NCBI RefSeq assembly: GCF_000004195.4
Contig: NC_030683.2
Location: 80,430,910-80,494,909, forward strand
Reading direction: 5' to 3'
DNA: 64,000 bases
Source of the DNA: Xenopus tropicalis
Lineage: Eukaryota; Chordata; Amphibia; Anura; Pipidae
Shown piece after piece: positions 1 through 11,100 of this stretch. The translations under genes were made by a program, and so were the position numbers. The notes under the pieces are model-generated. The model was not told the origin of the DNA. It searched no databases and saw only the letters and a program-made list of their open reading frames with translations. Positions within the stretch are counted from its first letter, which is position 1. Each line of letters starts with the position of its first letter.

Positions 1-558
1 AGCTAGCTATCAGGAGATTTTGGAGCACTTCATGCTTCCATCTGCTGAAAAGCTTTATGGAAATGAAGATTTCATTTTTCAGCACGACCTGGCACCTGCT
101 CACAGTGCCAAAACCACTGGTAAATGGTTTACTGACCATGGTATTACTGTGCTCAATTGGCCTGCCAACTCTCCTGACCTGAACCCCATAGAGAATCTGT
201 GGGATATTGTGAAGAGAAAGTTGAGAGACACAAGACCCAACACTCTGGATGAGCTTAAGGCCGCTATTGAAGCATCCTGGGCCTCCATAACACCTCAGCA
301 GTGCCACAGGCTGATTGCCTCCATGCCACGCCGCATTGAAGCAGTCATTTCTGCAAAAGGATTCCCGACCAAGTATTGAGTGCATAACTGAACATAATTA
401 TTTGAAGGTTGACTTTTTTTGTATTAAAAACACTTTTCTTTTATTGGGCGGATGAAATATGCTAATTTTTTGAGATAGGAATTTTGGGTTTTCATGAGCT
501 GTATGCCACAATCATCAATATTAAAACAAGAAAAGGCTTGAACTACTTCAGTTGTGTG
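1..558 (+). mobile_element. Tc1/mariner-type transposon, 3' half, cut by the window edge
   Basis: The element enters the window inside its transposase gene and runs through the stop codon at 377-379 into a non-coding 3' arm. That arm resembles the distal region of vertebrate Tc1 elements, ending in a stretch about an ATG-rich tail and a run reading gaactacttcagttg. The match stops near 558, directly before an unrelated palindrome, so the outer 3' terminal inverted repeat seems to be missing. It lies downstream of the abcg4 exons seen here and is probably in an abcg4 intron or 3' region, in the opposite orientation. Confidence 0.85.
2..379 (+). pseudogene. Tc1 transposase, C-terminal part of the DD34E catalytic domain
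   Basis: The frame is open from base 2 to the TGA at 377-379. The residues QHDLAPAH carry the second catalytic aspartate and NPIENLW carries the final glutamate, with 34 residues between them, which is the Tc1 spacing (DD34E). The usual SPDLNP motif lies just before the glutamate. These enzymes cut and paste DNA at TA sites. The DNA-binding N terminus and first aspartate lie outside the window, so I cannot tell whether the gene is intact. The visible part has no stop or frameshift, which suggests a fairly young copy, but with the 3' arm truncated it is unlikely to be mobile. Confidence 0.85.
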
Positions 559-560
559 TC

Positions 561-647
561 ACCCCGGGAGGAGGAAACTCGTCAGGCCGTTCAGTCACCT
601 TGCAGCAGCAAAACTGAACGGCCTGACGAGTTTCCTCCTCCCGGGGT
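561..647. repeat. Perfect inverted repeat with 34-bp arms
   Basis: Bases 561-594 and 614-647 are exact reverse complements separated by 19 bases. The outermost bases of the arms read accccggg. The sequence is GC-rich in an AT-rich setting and sits right where the Tc1 homology ends. It could be a small foldback element or a rearrangement product at a transposon end. Confidence 0.9.
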
Positions 648-2016
648 GAGTTTCTGTTTTTTGTCACAGATAGTGATCAGTGGCCCTGATGAGTATGCGG
701 ACAGACACAATTTAGATAGGAATGTTTGTGTTGTATACATTATATACATCAGTTATACGTGTCAACCTTGGCTTTGACTTCCGACTGCTTGCTGCTTTGG
801 CATAGCAAGCCCTTAAGTTCGGGAGAATTATTGGATTTTATTTGTACAATAATGTTTAACACGAGACCGTGACCCGGTTCTGAATAATGTTACCCTGTTT
901 TGAATAAGTGTCACGCTTTGTATATTATCTGTGTCTCGTTTTCTTTATTTATTTATTTTTCCTTTACTTACTTTATTTTTATTTTTCTTTTGGGTAAATT
1001 CACATTAACACATTCTCTTTTATTTATTCGGATCGTCTAGCATAATCATTTGTTATATTTCGTAACCTCGGTGTGGATTGTGTATATGTACTGTTTGATG
1101 TCATCACATTTGCATTTTTTGGGGGGTGTTTTCTCACGCTCACGTTATTGTCCGTTGGTGTTCCCGCCAAACACTGTTTATAAGGTTTTTTTCACTTGTA
1201 TTTGTAACTTTGACAAAGGCTGGTGTTGCAGCCGAAACGTCAGTTCCCTTGCCTCTTCAATAAAACTACAAAATTGAACCTAAGACCTGAGTGAGCGGTA
1301 CCTTCCTTCGAGTACGTGTGAACAAAATTGTGGAACTGCACCCAGGCATCTGTATTCGTTCTATACGAGAGTGCTGGCCTCTGCTGCATAATATATATAT
1401 ATACACATATATACACACATGTATATGCAGTAAATATGATGATTGGGGTACTGATTGTAAGTGATTGTAAGATTATTAATTCTACAGTTTAGTATTCACC
1501 CAGCCAGGTAAGCTGCTACATCCTTAAAGTAACTAGGTGGATTACCTTCTAACACCCCTGATGTTTGTCTACTAGGGACATCAGAAACCAGTGAACACTG
1601 GTGATACCTTCTATCACCTCCACTTTTCTGTAGGTTGTCTAAGTTCGCTATGCAGCAAGTGATCAAATACACTAGGAACATAAGGGACCAGTGAATATTA
1701 CCTTCTACCAATTGTTTTTTGTCTGTTGTCCATGTTTTGCTCTGTAGTAGCATACTATTCAAATACACTACATGTCAGCTAGACAATATAAACATAAATT
1801 CATGTCATACAAAAAATTCTAAGGAACCTTTGGGCAGGTTGGTTGGGGGAAAGAGTGTCATAAAAATCTTTTAGGGGGCCACCATTTGGACAGCCCTGCT
1901 CTGGAGGATGGACAGCTGGAACACATGCATATACCTATATCATGGATATCCAACCAAAAACATTAAAACACTGATTACTATGCAGTGAGCTTTGTTGTGG
2001 TAGTTGAAAAACAGAC
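648..2016. other. Intergenic or intronic sequence left of the abcg4 exons
   Basis: No coding exon is recognisable. The stretch holds AT-rich sequence, an AT dinucleotide run near 1388-1432, a degenerate tandem repeat (1543-1775) and, near 1868-1890, a fragment reading ttggacagccctg that resembles the end of a hAT element. If abcg4 continues leftwards, this is the intron after the exon ending at 2017. Confidence 0.5.
1543..1775. repeat. Degenerate tandem repeat, about three units of roughly 70-90 bp
   Basis: Units begin near 1543, 1615 and 1699 with accttcta-like sequence. Later in units two and three there is a shared segment reading caaatacacta. Unit spacing is uneven (about 72 and 84 bp), so this is an old, diverged array. 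Confidence 0.4.
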
Positions 2017-2140
2017 CTTATTGAACATCTCAAAGAGTTTGGCGCTAGGTTGATGTATGGTGCAGATAATTGTGCGTCCCCCCTGTGCCAAAGAATTCAG
2101 CAAAGAGACCACCTGGAAACAGGATGCACTGTCCAAACCA
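2017..2140 (-). CDS. abcg4: abcg4 coding exon 6 (switch/H-loop region)
   Basis: This 124-nt exon completes a serine codon split 2+1 and reads [19 protein letters not shown], then [20 protein letters not shown]. It supplies the D-loop and the switch histidine (IHQPS) of the ATP-binding domain. Its acceptor is CACAG and its donor is GTCTGT, which is a weak match to the consensus. It ends in phase 0. Confidence 0.93.
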
Positions 2141-5100
2141 CTGTGAAGTAGAAAATTAGGGATTTAAGAAAAATAGATACCCAAATAAGATTGATATTGA
2201 GGTTCCATGTGTATTTGTAAGAATATAATCATACATGGCATAATATCACCAAGGCTGTTCCAAAAAAAAAGTTCCACCAACCTGTTTTTTCATATGAAGG
2301 GTTGTATTATCAATAGCCCTAGGAATATCAGAAAGGAACCCTCTTTACCATAAATTTTATTCCCAGCTTCTTTTGTTTCTTGTGTTTTGTGGTAGGACTA
2401 TTACAGAGTCAACATTAAACTAATTATTCATTATACCCTTTAAAAGTCTTTTAGTTGGAACCAGCTGCATCGTGGGAACATAATATAATGCTGTGGTAGT
2501 AATGTATAATGCAATTCCAACGATTTCAGTATACTGTATAGTGTTTAAGACATAAAATGTAAGGATTTGCTTAATAAATCTCTAACTTGGTTGTGTTTTG
2601 CACAGCATAGCTGTGGAAAAAGACACCTCAAGGGATAAAAGAAAAAAAAAAAGATGACAATCTCTGTAAAAGGGCTTTGTTAAAAAACTAAAACAGTAAT
2701 TTGATTAAATTTCATTTTTTTAAAAGCAGGAAAAATATGATTTTAGCAAACAGTCTCACCTAGTGGGCTCATCAAAGAACATGACTGGTGGATTATTGAC
2801 AAGTTCCAGCGCTATAGCCAAACGCTTGCGCTGACCCCCAGATAAGAACAAAGTGCGAGTTCCAGAACAGTCCAGTAGACCCAATGCTGTCAGAATCTCA
2901 TTCACCTGCATGAATTACACTGTGTGAAAAGTCTCTCTACATCATGTCCCTATGAGTCTTGATGAATCCTTTCCAACCAAACAAGATCAACCTAACAATT
3001 TAAGCCTGATGTCCTATGGAGAGATTTAGTCGCCCGCAGTAGATCTCTGCTACTGCAGGCTACTAATCTCTTCAAAATGCCTTTCCACCAGCAACAATAC
3101 GAATCGCTGGTGGAAAGGCCTACGCATTGCTCTGGGTTTCCAAAGTAATGCAAAGTTACCCGCAGGAGGAAACTTTGCGTGACTTTGGAAAACCGAAGCC
3201 TAACCAAAGCCTAACTTTAAAAAATGTTCAAAACATAAAGCAACAATAAATGTTGATATCGAAATAATATAATTTTTGTACAGATTACAAAGTGAAATTA
3301 TCTGATTGGCAATCATTTCAGCTCTGTAAAATTCACACTTACCAACTTTTTTTTCACTTCCATCTTCTCATTGAGTTTTAGGTTGGTTGAAACCTGAGTT
3401 GACAGAACATTCAGATCAGTAATCTTCACCAAAAACAGTTGTGCCACCCCCACCTTTTTAAACACACGTTTTATCTCTAAATTGCAATTCCCACTAAAAC
3501 CATCAGAAGTGTGCCACTGTTTTAGCCTATTAATATTTTTTGTGAAAAAGGCACAACATGGGAGATTAATGACATGTGTGTTTTTCAATTTACCATAAAT
3601 TTCACAATATAATTTAGGAATATGTATTTGTCACCTGAGAAACATTCTATATCAAGTTAGAAAAGGAAAATGTTTTGATGTTGATTACATTATTAAACAG
3701 CACCAAGAAACAGGAAACAATTCTGGCAGGTTTAGTTAATCTACAAAATCAGATAAGATAGAAATGAACGCAAACATAATAGAGTGGACAGTTCAGGGAA
3801 CGCTTTCATAAGCAGGGCTGAAGGGTTATAGAACAGCACGGAAACCTCTGTTAAGGCAATAAGGCGGGTATAAAAGACTTATTTGGCCTACAAAGAATAG
3901 GTATTTTGGACTGACCAATCGAAGTTTTACATTTGTGGGTCATCACAATGAGATTTTTTTGTCATTAACTGGGTAAATAATTCATTTTTAGTGCTGTCGC
4001 CATGGAAGATATAGTGTAATTTGGGGGCATTTCGCTGGTGCAAAAGTTAGTGGCCTAAATAGAATGACTGGAATTCTAAATCAGAGAAGCCACCACAGTA
4101 TTCCTCAGCACCATACTACACACTCTGGTATGAGACTTCTTGGGCAGCCCTTTGTGATGCAGCAGGATATGAATCCTAAGCATAGTCAAAACTATTTATA
4201 GAAAAAGTAAAATGGAAAGCTGAAAGTAATAACATGGCCTGCCCAATCATATTTGGGAAAAATTGGATAATAAGAGCAAGGCTAAATAGCCAACTAGGCC
4301 AGATCATGTGTTGGCACTTCTTTAACAGTGATGGAGTAAACCATGAATGTTTTCTGTGGTGATCACTGCAAAAGGAGGCTGTTATCATGTGTTAAAGATT
4401 TAGTCTGTTTTATGGAAGAGGTAGCTTCAGCTCCATACAGTAGTTTATACAAGTGTGTACTGTGAGTTATTGCAGATTAAGTCCATGTTTAGGTAACTTT
4501 GTACTATTTGTACTGTTTTACATGATTTATTTATTTGAGTTTGTCTTCCAAGTGGAACAGAATTCTGAAGAGACCGAAATTCTTGACAAGGACAGACCGT
4601 AAAACCATAAACCAGCAGACACAAATTAAGAGTGATGTGACCTCTGTAGGCACAATGTTGTTGCATGTGTTACCACATGTCATACCATCATTGCTTCTTT
4701 GACAGTGAGATGGGGAAGAAGCATATCATCTTGCATAATATAACATGACATCTTTCGGAATGTCCGTAGTTCTCGTTGCTTTCCATTTACTAGAATTTGA
4801 CCTGTCATTCCACTCTCCCTGAAACACACACATTTTACATGAGATTAGCAACATTAACTATCTTAAATAAATGCAATATGTAGCAAGCACCATCTAATAA
4901 GTACATTTTCCTTAAAGGAACAATAACACCAAAAAATAAAAGAATTGTAAAGTAATTCAAATATAATGTACTGTTCCCCTGCAGTGGTTAAATGCTGTGT
5001 TTGCTTCAGGAACACAACTTATTTACCCCCCCACCCCGTGACTACACAGCAGGGTATTTATATAAACTATAGTAGTCTTTTTGAAGCAAACACACAACAT

Positions 5101-8100
5101 TTACCAGTGCAGGGCAACAGTACATTATAGTCTAATTACTTACTGTATATATTGTACTTGATACATTTTTATTTTTTGGTGTTACATTTCCTTTAAGAAG
5201 TCATTATACTGTTTATTTTTAAGCAGGAGTGAAATTATAAATTATATGCTGTTTGGGATTATATATTTTTAAATTAGGGACACACTGAATTCTAGGTTTG
5301 AATGGGATTCATCCAAATCTTAGCTCTTTATGGCAGGAGTCGGATTTGCTGAATCTAAGTACGAGGCCAAACCAAATCCAAACCCTTAAAATTATGTGAC
5401 TTTAGGTCAGTGAAAAACTGGAAGTGGAAAATTTCCTCCTTCCTGCTTCCTAATTTGTATATGTAAATTAGGGGTAGGGGTAAAAAGTTTGGGGTTAGAC
5501 CGAGTTCCAAAAAAGTGGATTCCCTAGATTAAGTACTGTACAGGTATGAGACCTATTATCCAGAATGTTTGGGACCTGGGGTTTTCCGGAGAAGGGACCT
5601 TTCAGTAATTTGGATCTCCATACCTTAAAGGAGAAGGAAAGGTAAAAACTAAGTAAGCTTTATCAGAAAGGTCTATGTAAATACAGCCATAAGCACTCAC
5701 AGAAACACTGCACCGACTTCTCTGTTAAAAGATTTGTTGTTTCTTTGTTTTCCTGTGTCAGCGACAAGCAGCTCTTTCCTCTCTCCCCTCTCCTGCTCCC
5801 TCCTCCCTCAAGAATGCTAAGAACTCACCCCCCCTTAGGAATGTGGATCTGAGCCAATCAGCAGGAAGCTTCCTCATAGTCTTACAAACTGAACATGTAC
5901 ACTGGTCTGGGTATTGGTGCAGGAGCGAGGCATTATGGGAACAGAGAACTGAAAGTATGCCTGCAGCTTGAGATTAACTCTTTATTAGCCTTTCCTTCTC
6001 CTTTAAGTCTGCTAAAAAATAATTTAAATATTGAATAAACTCAATAGGATTATTTTGTCTCCAATAAATATTAATTATATCTAAGTTGGCATCAACTCCG
6101 CATTAATTCCTGCTGCGCGCGATATATTTCGCCGCTTGCTATATTAGCGCACGATTTGAAGAACGAATTAACACACGTAACCATTACGTTCCTAAAACTA
6201 CTTTTCTGAAAATTACCATTTCCCTGAAAACTAGAGGATGCATCACTCTAGGGCCAACACATACTTGAAAAAATCCCACTGCAAAGTCCGTGTTGTGTTG
6301 CCAAAAGCTCACAAACCACAATTTTCTTTAAGTACCGCCTGCCCCAAGTAGGTGTTAATTTTCGCAAAGACTAATGCAATATTTAGCGCATATAACGCTT
6401 ATTATGTGTTAACGCTTATCATGCGTTAGGACTATTTCTATGCGCTAATTAACGTAATGTGTTAAAATTAACGCCTTGTGATGATGCGTTATTTAGCGCA
6501 TGCGATATAGGTCTTAACGCATGCGAAAAGACTTTGATGAATCGGTACTTATTTATCGCGTTAATTTTAACACAAAAAAGCATGCGATAATGCTTATCGC
6601 ACTTTAGTGAATCAGCCCCTATATATTTTGTAACTAGATTTTATTTTAATATTACTTTTTTTTTTTTTACTATGGACACCAAGCTGGAGATATTAATGCA
6701 AATCACTTATGTCCCAAGAACACTGACAGAGGATTTATAATTAGTGTGACTCACATAGACTCAGCACACATGGTGCTCTCATTAGGCTTTTTAATGTCTT
6801 TAATTAAAACATACAATGTAGCTTGCATTTTTACAAGGCTCAAAAGCCGTTCAGCCGCACAGCAACCTTCTCTTAAGTATCATTATTTTCTTAAATTAGG
6901 AATCTTAGAAAAATAGAGTAGTAATTTCATAGAACGGAATTACATATTTGTCATTATATGTTGCATAATTATAGTGATGCCCAAACCTAATTCTTAATAC
7001 TGAATCCTGGTAGTTGTTGGGTTTTAATTCATAGCGTGTCTTTCTTAGTGTGTTTTCCCAAACACTAAGGTTTTTCTCTACAGTAATCTCCTCATGAAAT
7101 ATTTCCATAACATCATAGGTAATGTTCCATTTAATGAGGAAAAAAATCTAATTAACACTGCAGTGGTAAGTGTGGGTGAGAACACTTTTAGCAGGCTGTT
7201 TCTGCTTATGCTACAAAAATGGAAAGCAGGCACAAAGCCATAATTGTTTTTGAATGCCTTTGTATCATTAGGCCTCATCCTTAAAGGAGAAGGAAAGGCA
7301 AAGTCACTTGGAGGTGCCAAAATGTTAGGCACCCCCAAGTGACTTTAATCGCCTACCTTTTACCCCGGGCTGGTGCCCCTGTTCGGAGAGCACAGCACCA
7401 GCCCGGGGTACCTGTAGCAGAGCGCTTCCTCCTTCCGCCTTCGTTTTACAACGACTAAACGACAGGCGCATGCGCAGTAGAGTGAAAAGCCGACTTTAAA
7501 GTTCAGTTTTCCAATGCTTTCCATTTTTGTAGCATAAGCAGAAACAGTCTTCACCAGCCCGGGGTAAAAGGTAGGCGATTAAAGTCACTTGGGGGTGCCT
7601 AACATTTTGGCACCTCCAAGTGACTTTGCCTTTCCTTCTCCTTTAATCAGACAGTGCTTTTGGTTGTTTTTTTGTAGAAAGGCAAGAAACAAAATAGTCT
7701 TTTTGGGGTATACCATGACAAAACTGATTATAGAAGGCATTGAGAACCATAAAAGCTATTGTTATTATTATTCATTACTATTTATTATTATATAGTATTA
7801 TTGATTCCACAAATTACAAAGGGAATACAATTGTAAGCCTGGACAGGATAATGCTAACAACAAGCTACTTTGTGTAGCAAAGTATCAAAACATATGTGGC
7901 AGATGGACTATTTTGAGGAGGGCCCCCCTCTGTGTGGCCCCCCACCTGTCTGGCTGCTTTGATGGCTTACCATTGAGTAAGCTTTAAATGGTATCAGTAC
8001 TGAGATTAACTTGCCCCCTCCATGGTTCTCACCTCAGATTAAGGCTGTAATCCCCCTGTATTGTTTAAAAATGTAATCCCCTGTGTTGTTCACATCTTTT

Positions 8101-11100
8101 AATTCCTGCATTGTTCACCCCTTGCAGTGTTCACACCTCAGGCTCAGGCTGTAATCACCCACATTGTTCACCTGTTCACACCTCAGACATTGTATGTACT
8201 ACCTGAACTATGCTGCCTGTGTGTATGGCACATACAGGCAGCATAGGGTAGGCAGAGCATGGCACACAGGCAGCATAGGGCAGGGAGGGTATGGCACACA
8301 CAGGCAGCATAGGACAGCCAGAGCATGGCACACACATTCAGCATAGGGCAGGCAGAGTATGGCACACACAGGCAGCATAGGGCAGCCAGAGCATGGCATA
8401 CACAGGCAGCATAGGGCAGGCCGAGTATGGCACACACAGGCAGCATAGGGCAGCCAGAGCATGGCACACACAGGCAGCATAGGGCAGGCAGAGTATGGCA
8501 CACACAGGCAGGGTAGGGCAGCCAGAGCATGGCACACACAGGCAGCTAAGGGTAGGCAGAGTATGGCACACACAGGCAACATAGGGCAGGTAGAGTATAG
8601 CACACACAGGTAGCATAGGACAGCCAGAGCATGGCACACACATGCAGCATAGGGCAGGCAGAGTATGGCACACACAGGCAGCATAGGGCAGCCAGAGCAT
8701 GGCATACACAGGCAGCATAGGGCAGGCCGAGTATGGCACACACAGGCAGCATAGGGCAGCCAGAGCATGGCACACACAGGCAGAATAGGGCAGGCAGAGT
8801 ATGGCACACACAGGCAGGGTAGGGCAGCCAGAGCATGGCACACACAGGCAGCTAAGGGTAGGCAGAGTATGGCACACACAGGCAACATAGGGCAGGTAGA
8901 GTATAGCACACACAGGTAGCATAGAACAGGCAGAGTATGGCACACACAGGCAGCATAGGGCAGGCAGAGTATGGCACACACAGGCAGCATAGGGCAGGTA
9001 GAGTATGGAACACACAGGCAGCATAGGGCAGGCAGTGTGCTGCCTATGTGTGCCATACTCTGCCTGCCCTATGCTGCCTGTGGGAGGTGAACCTGGCAGG
9101 GGTTTGTTCTGGGAGTTTGTTAACAGTTGGAAATAGCCATTAAATGGTCCCTAAGGTGTGTAATTATGTTACATAGTTACATAGTTACATAGTTACATAG
9201 GGTTGAAAAAAGACCTGTGTCCATCAAGTTCAACCCATCCAAGTAAACCCAGCACACCTAACCCACACCTACCAATCTATACTCACATACATAAACTATA
9301 AATACAACCACTAGTACTAACTGTAGATATTAGTATCACAATAGCCTTGGATATTCTGATTGATCAAGAACTCATCCAGGCCCCTCTTAAAGGCATTAAC
9401 AGAATCTGCCATTACCACATCACTAGGAAGGGCATTCCATAACCTCACTGCCCTCACCGTGAAAAACCACCTACGCTGCTTCAAATGGAAGCTCCGTTCC
9501 TCTAATCTAAAGGGGTGACCTCTGGTGCGTTGATTGTTTTTATGGGAAAAAAGAACATCCCCCAACTGCCTATAATCCCCTCTAATGTACTTGTACAGAG
9601 TAATCATGTCCCCTCGCAAGCGCCTCTTTTCCAGAGAAAACAACCCCAACCTCGACAGTCTAACCTCATAGTTTAAATCTTCCATCCCCTTAACCAGTTT
9701 AGTTGCACGTCTCTGCACTCTCTCCAGCTCATTAATATCCTTCTTAAGGACTGGAGCCCAAAACTGCACTGCATACTCAAGGTGAGGCCTTACCAGGGAC
9801 CTATAAAGGGGCAAAATTATGTTCTCATCCCTTGAGTCAATGCCCTTTTTTATACAAGACAGCACTTTATTTGCTTTAGTAGCCACAGAATGACACTGCC
9901 TGGAATTAGACAACTTGTTATCAACAAAAACCCCTAGATCCTTCTCCATTAAGGAAACCCCCAACACACTACCATTCAGTAGATAGTTTGCGTTTATATT
10001 ATTTCTACCAAAGTGCATAACTTTGCACTTATCAACATTGAACCTCATTTTCCAGTTTGCTGCCCAGTTATCTAATTTTGTCAAATCGCTCTGCAAAGCG
10101 GCAGCATCCTGCATGGAACTTATAGTTTTGCACAATTTAGTGTCATCAGCAAAAATAGAAACAATACTGTCTATGCCCCCCCCCAGGTCATTAATAAACA
10201 AGTTAAACAGCAAAGGCCCAAGGACTGACCCCTGCGGTACTCCACTAACCACACTGGTCCAATTAGAAAATGTTCCATTTACAACCACTCTTTGTACTCT
10301 ATCCTTCAGCCAGTTCTCTATCCAATTACAAATATTATGTTCTAGGCCAATATTCCTTAATTTGATCATTAACCTTCTGTGAGGTACTGTATCAAACGCT
10401 TTAGCAAAGTCCAAGTAGATGACATCAACTGCCATTCCAGCATCAAGGTTCCTACTCACCTCCTCATAAAAGGCAACTAAATTAGTCTGGCAAGATCTGT
10501 TACGCATAAAACCATGCTGGCACAAACTAATAGTATTGTGAACTGCAATGTATTCAAGTACCCTATCCCTTATTACCCCTTCCAAAAGTTTTCCTACTAC
10601 TGATGGGGGTTGCTGTGTTATCCACAGGGGAGGTGGAGGAGGCATATGGATTTAAGGCATATGTCTTAATATGACATAATATAATTTTTTCACATATCAA
10701 TGATGGTTAATATCCCCGCAGTGAGGACCAAGCATTTGGGTTTTTGCTGCACCACTACCATTGTGATAAAATGGGTGTGGTTTGAAGTGGGTGTGGTTAA
10801 AAGGGGAGTGGTCAAAATGGCTTCCATTAGCGGCCCTCCACCATGTATGCTAGAGAAATTCCGGCCCTCGGCACCGCAGAAATTGGACAGCACTGCATTA
10901 GACAATCACAGCTAGATAATATATAGCCCTTACCCCATGTCCATGGGCTCATCCAATAATAAAATCTTAAAACAGGTAATGATGGGGCTAAAAACAAAAC
11001 ATCTGCAACCTGTCCTTCTCATGGAATACTCACCAGCCAGTTTTCATTGGCCTGCATGAACCTCCCCCCCCCTCCGCCAAATCTTTTGTTAAAGGATAAC

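Larger units (their letters stand above)
7926..10895 (-). mobile_element. hAT-type element, composite copy holding a minisatellite and a LINE
   Basis: The right end in window coordinates, ttggacagcactg (10883-10895), is the reverse complement of the hAT terminus at 25652. The leftmost part (gtgtggccccccacctgtctgg, and runs of caccttttaat-like text to 8200) matches the distal part of the 25.65-kb element in reverse. Between them are the minisatellite 8206-9072, the LINE 9168-10605 and a segment not found in the other copy. The other terminus is missing, and no 8-bp duplication of the sequence after 10895 appears near 7900. I read it as an old truncated copy in abcg4 intron 2. Confidence 0.7.

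Noticed and set aside
8183..9056. Three long overlapping Cys-rich frames (up to 282 codons) on the minus strand
   Set aside because: They are translations of a 34-bp tandem array with no stops on that strand; every frame is equally open, and no domain or splice support exists.
8206..9072. Possible CRISPR array
   Set aside because: The repeats are contiguous without unique spacers, and the genome is a vertebrate.
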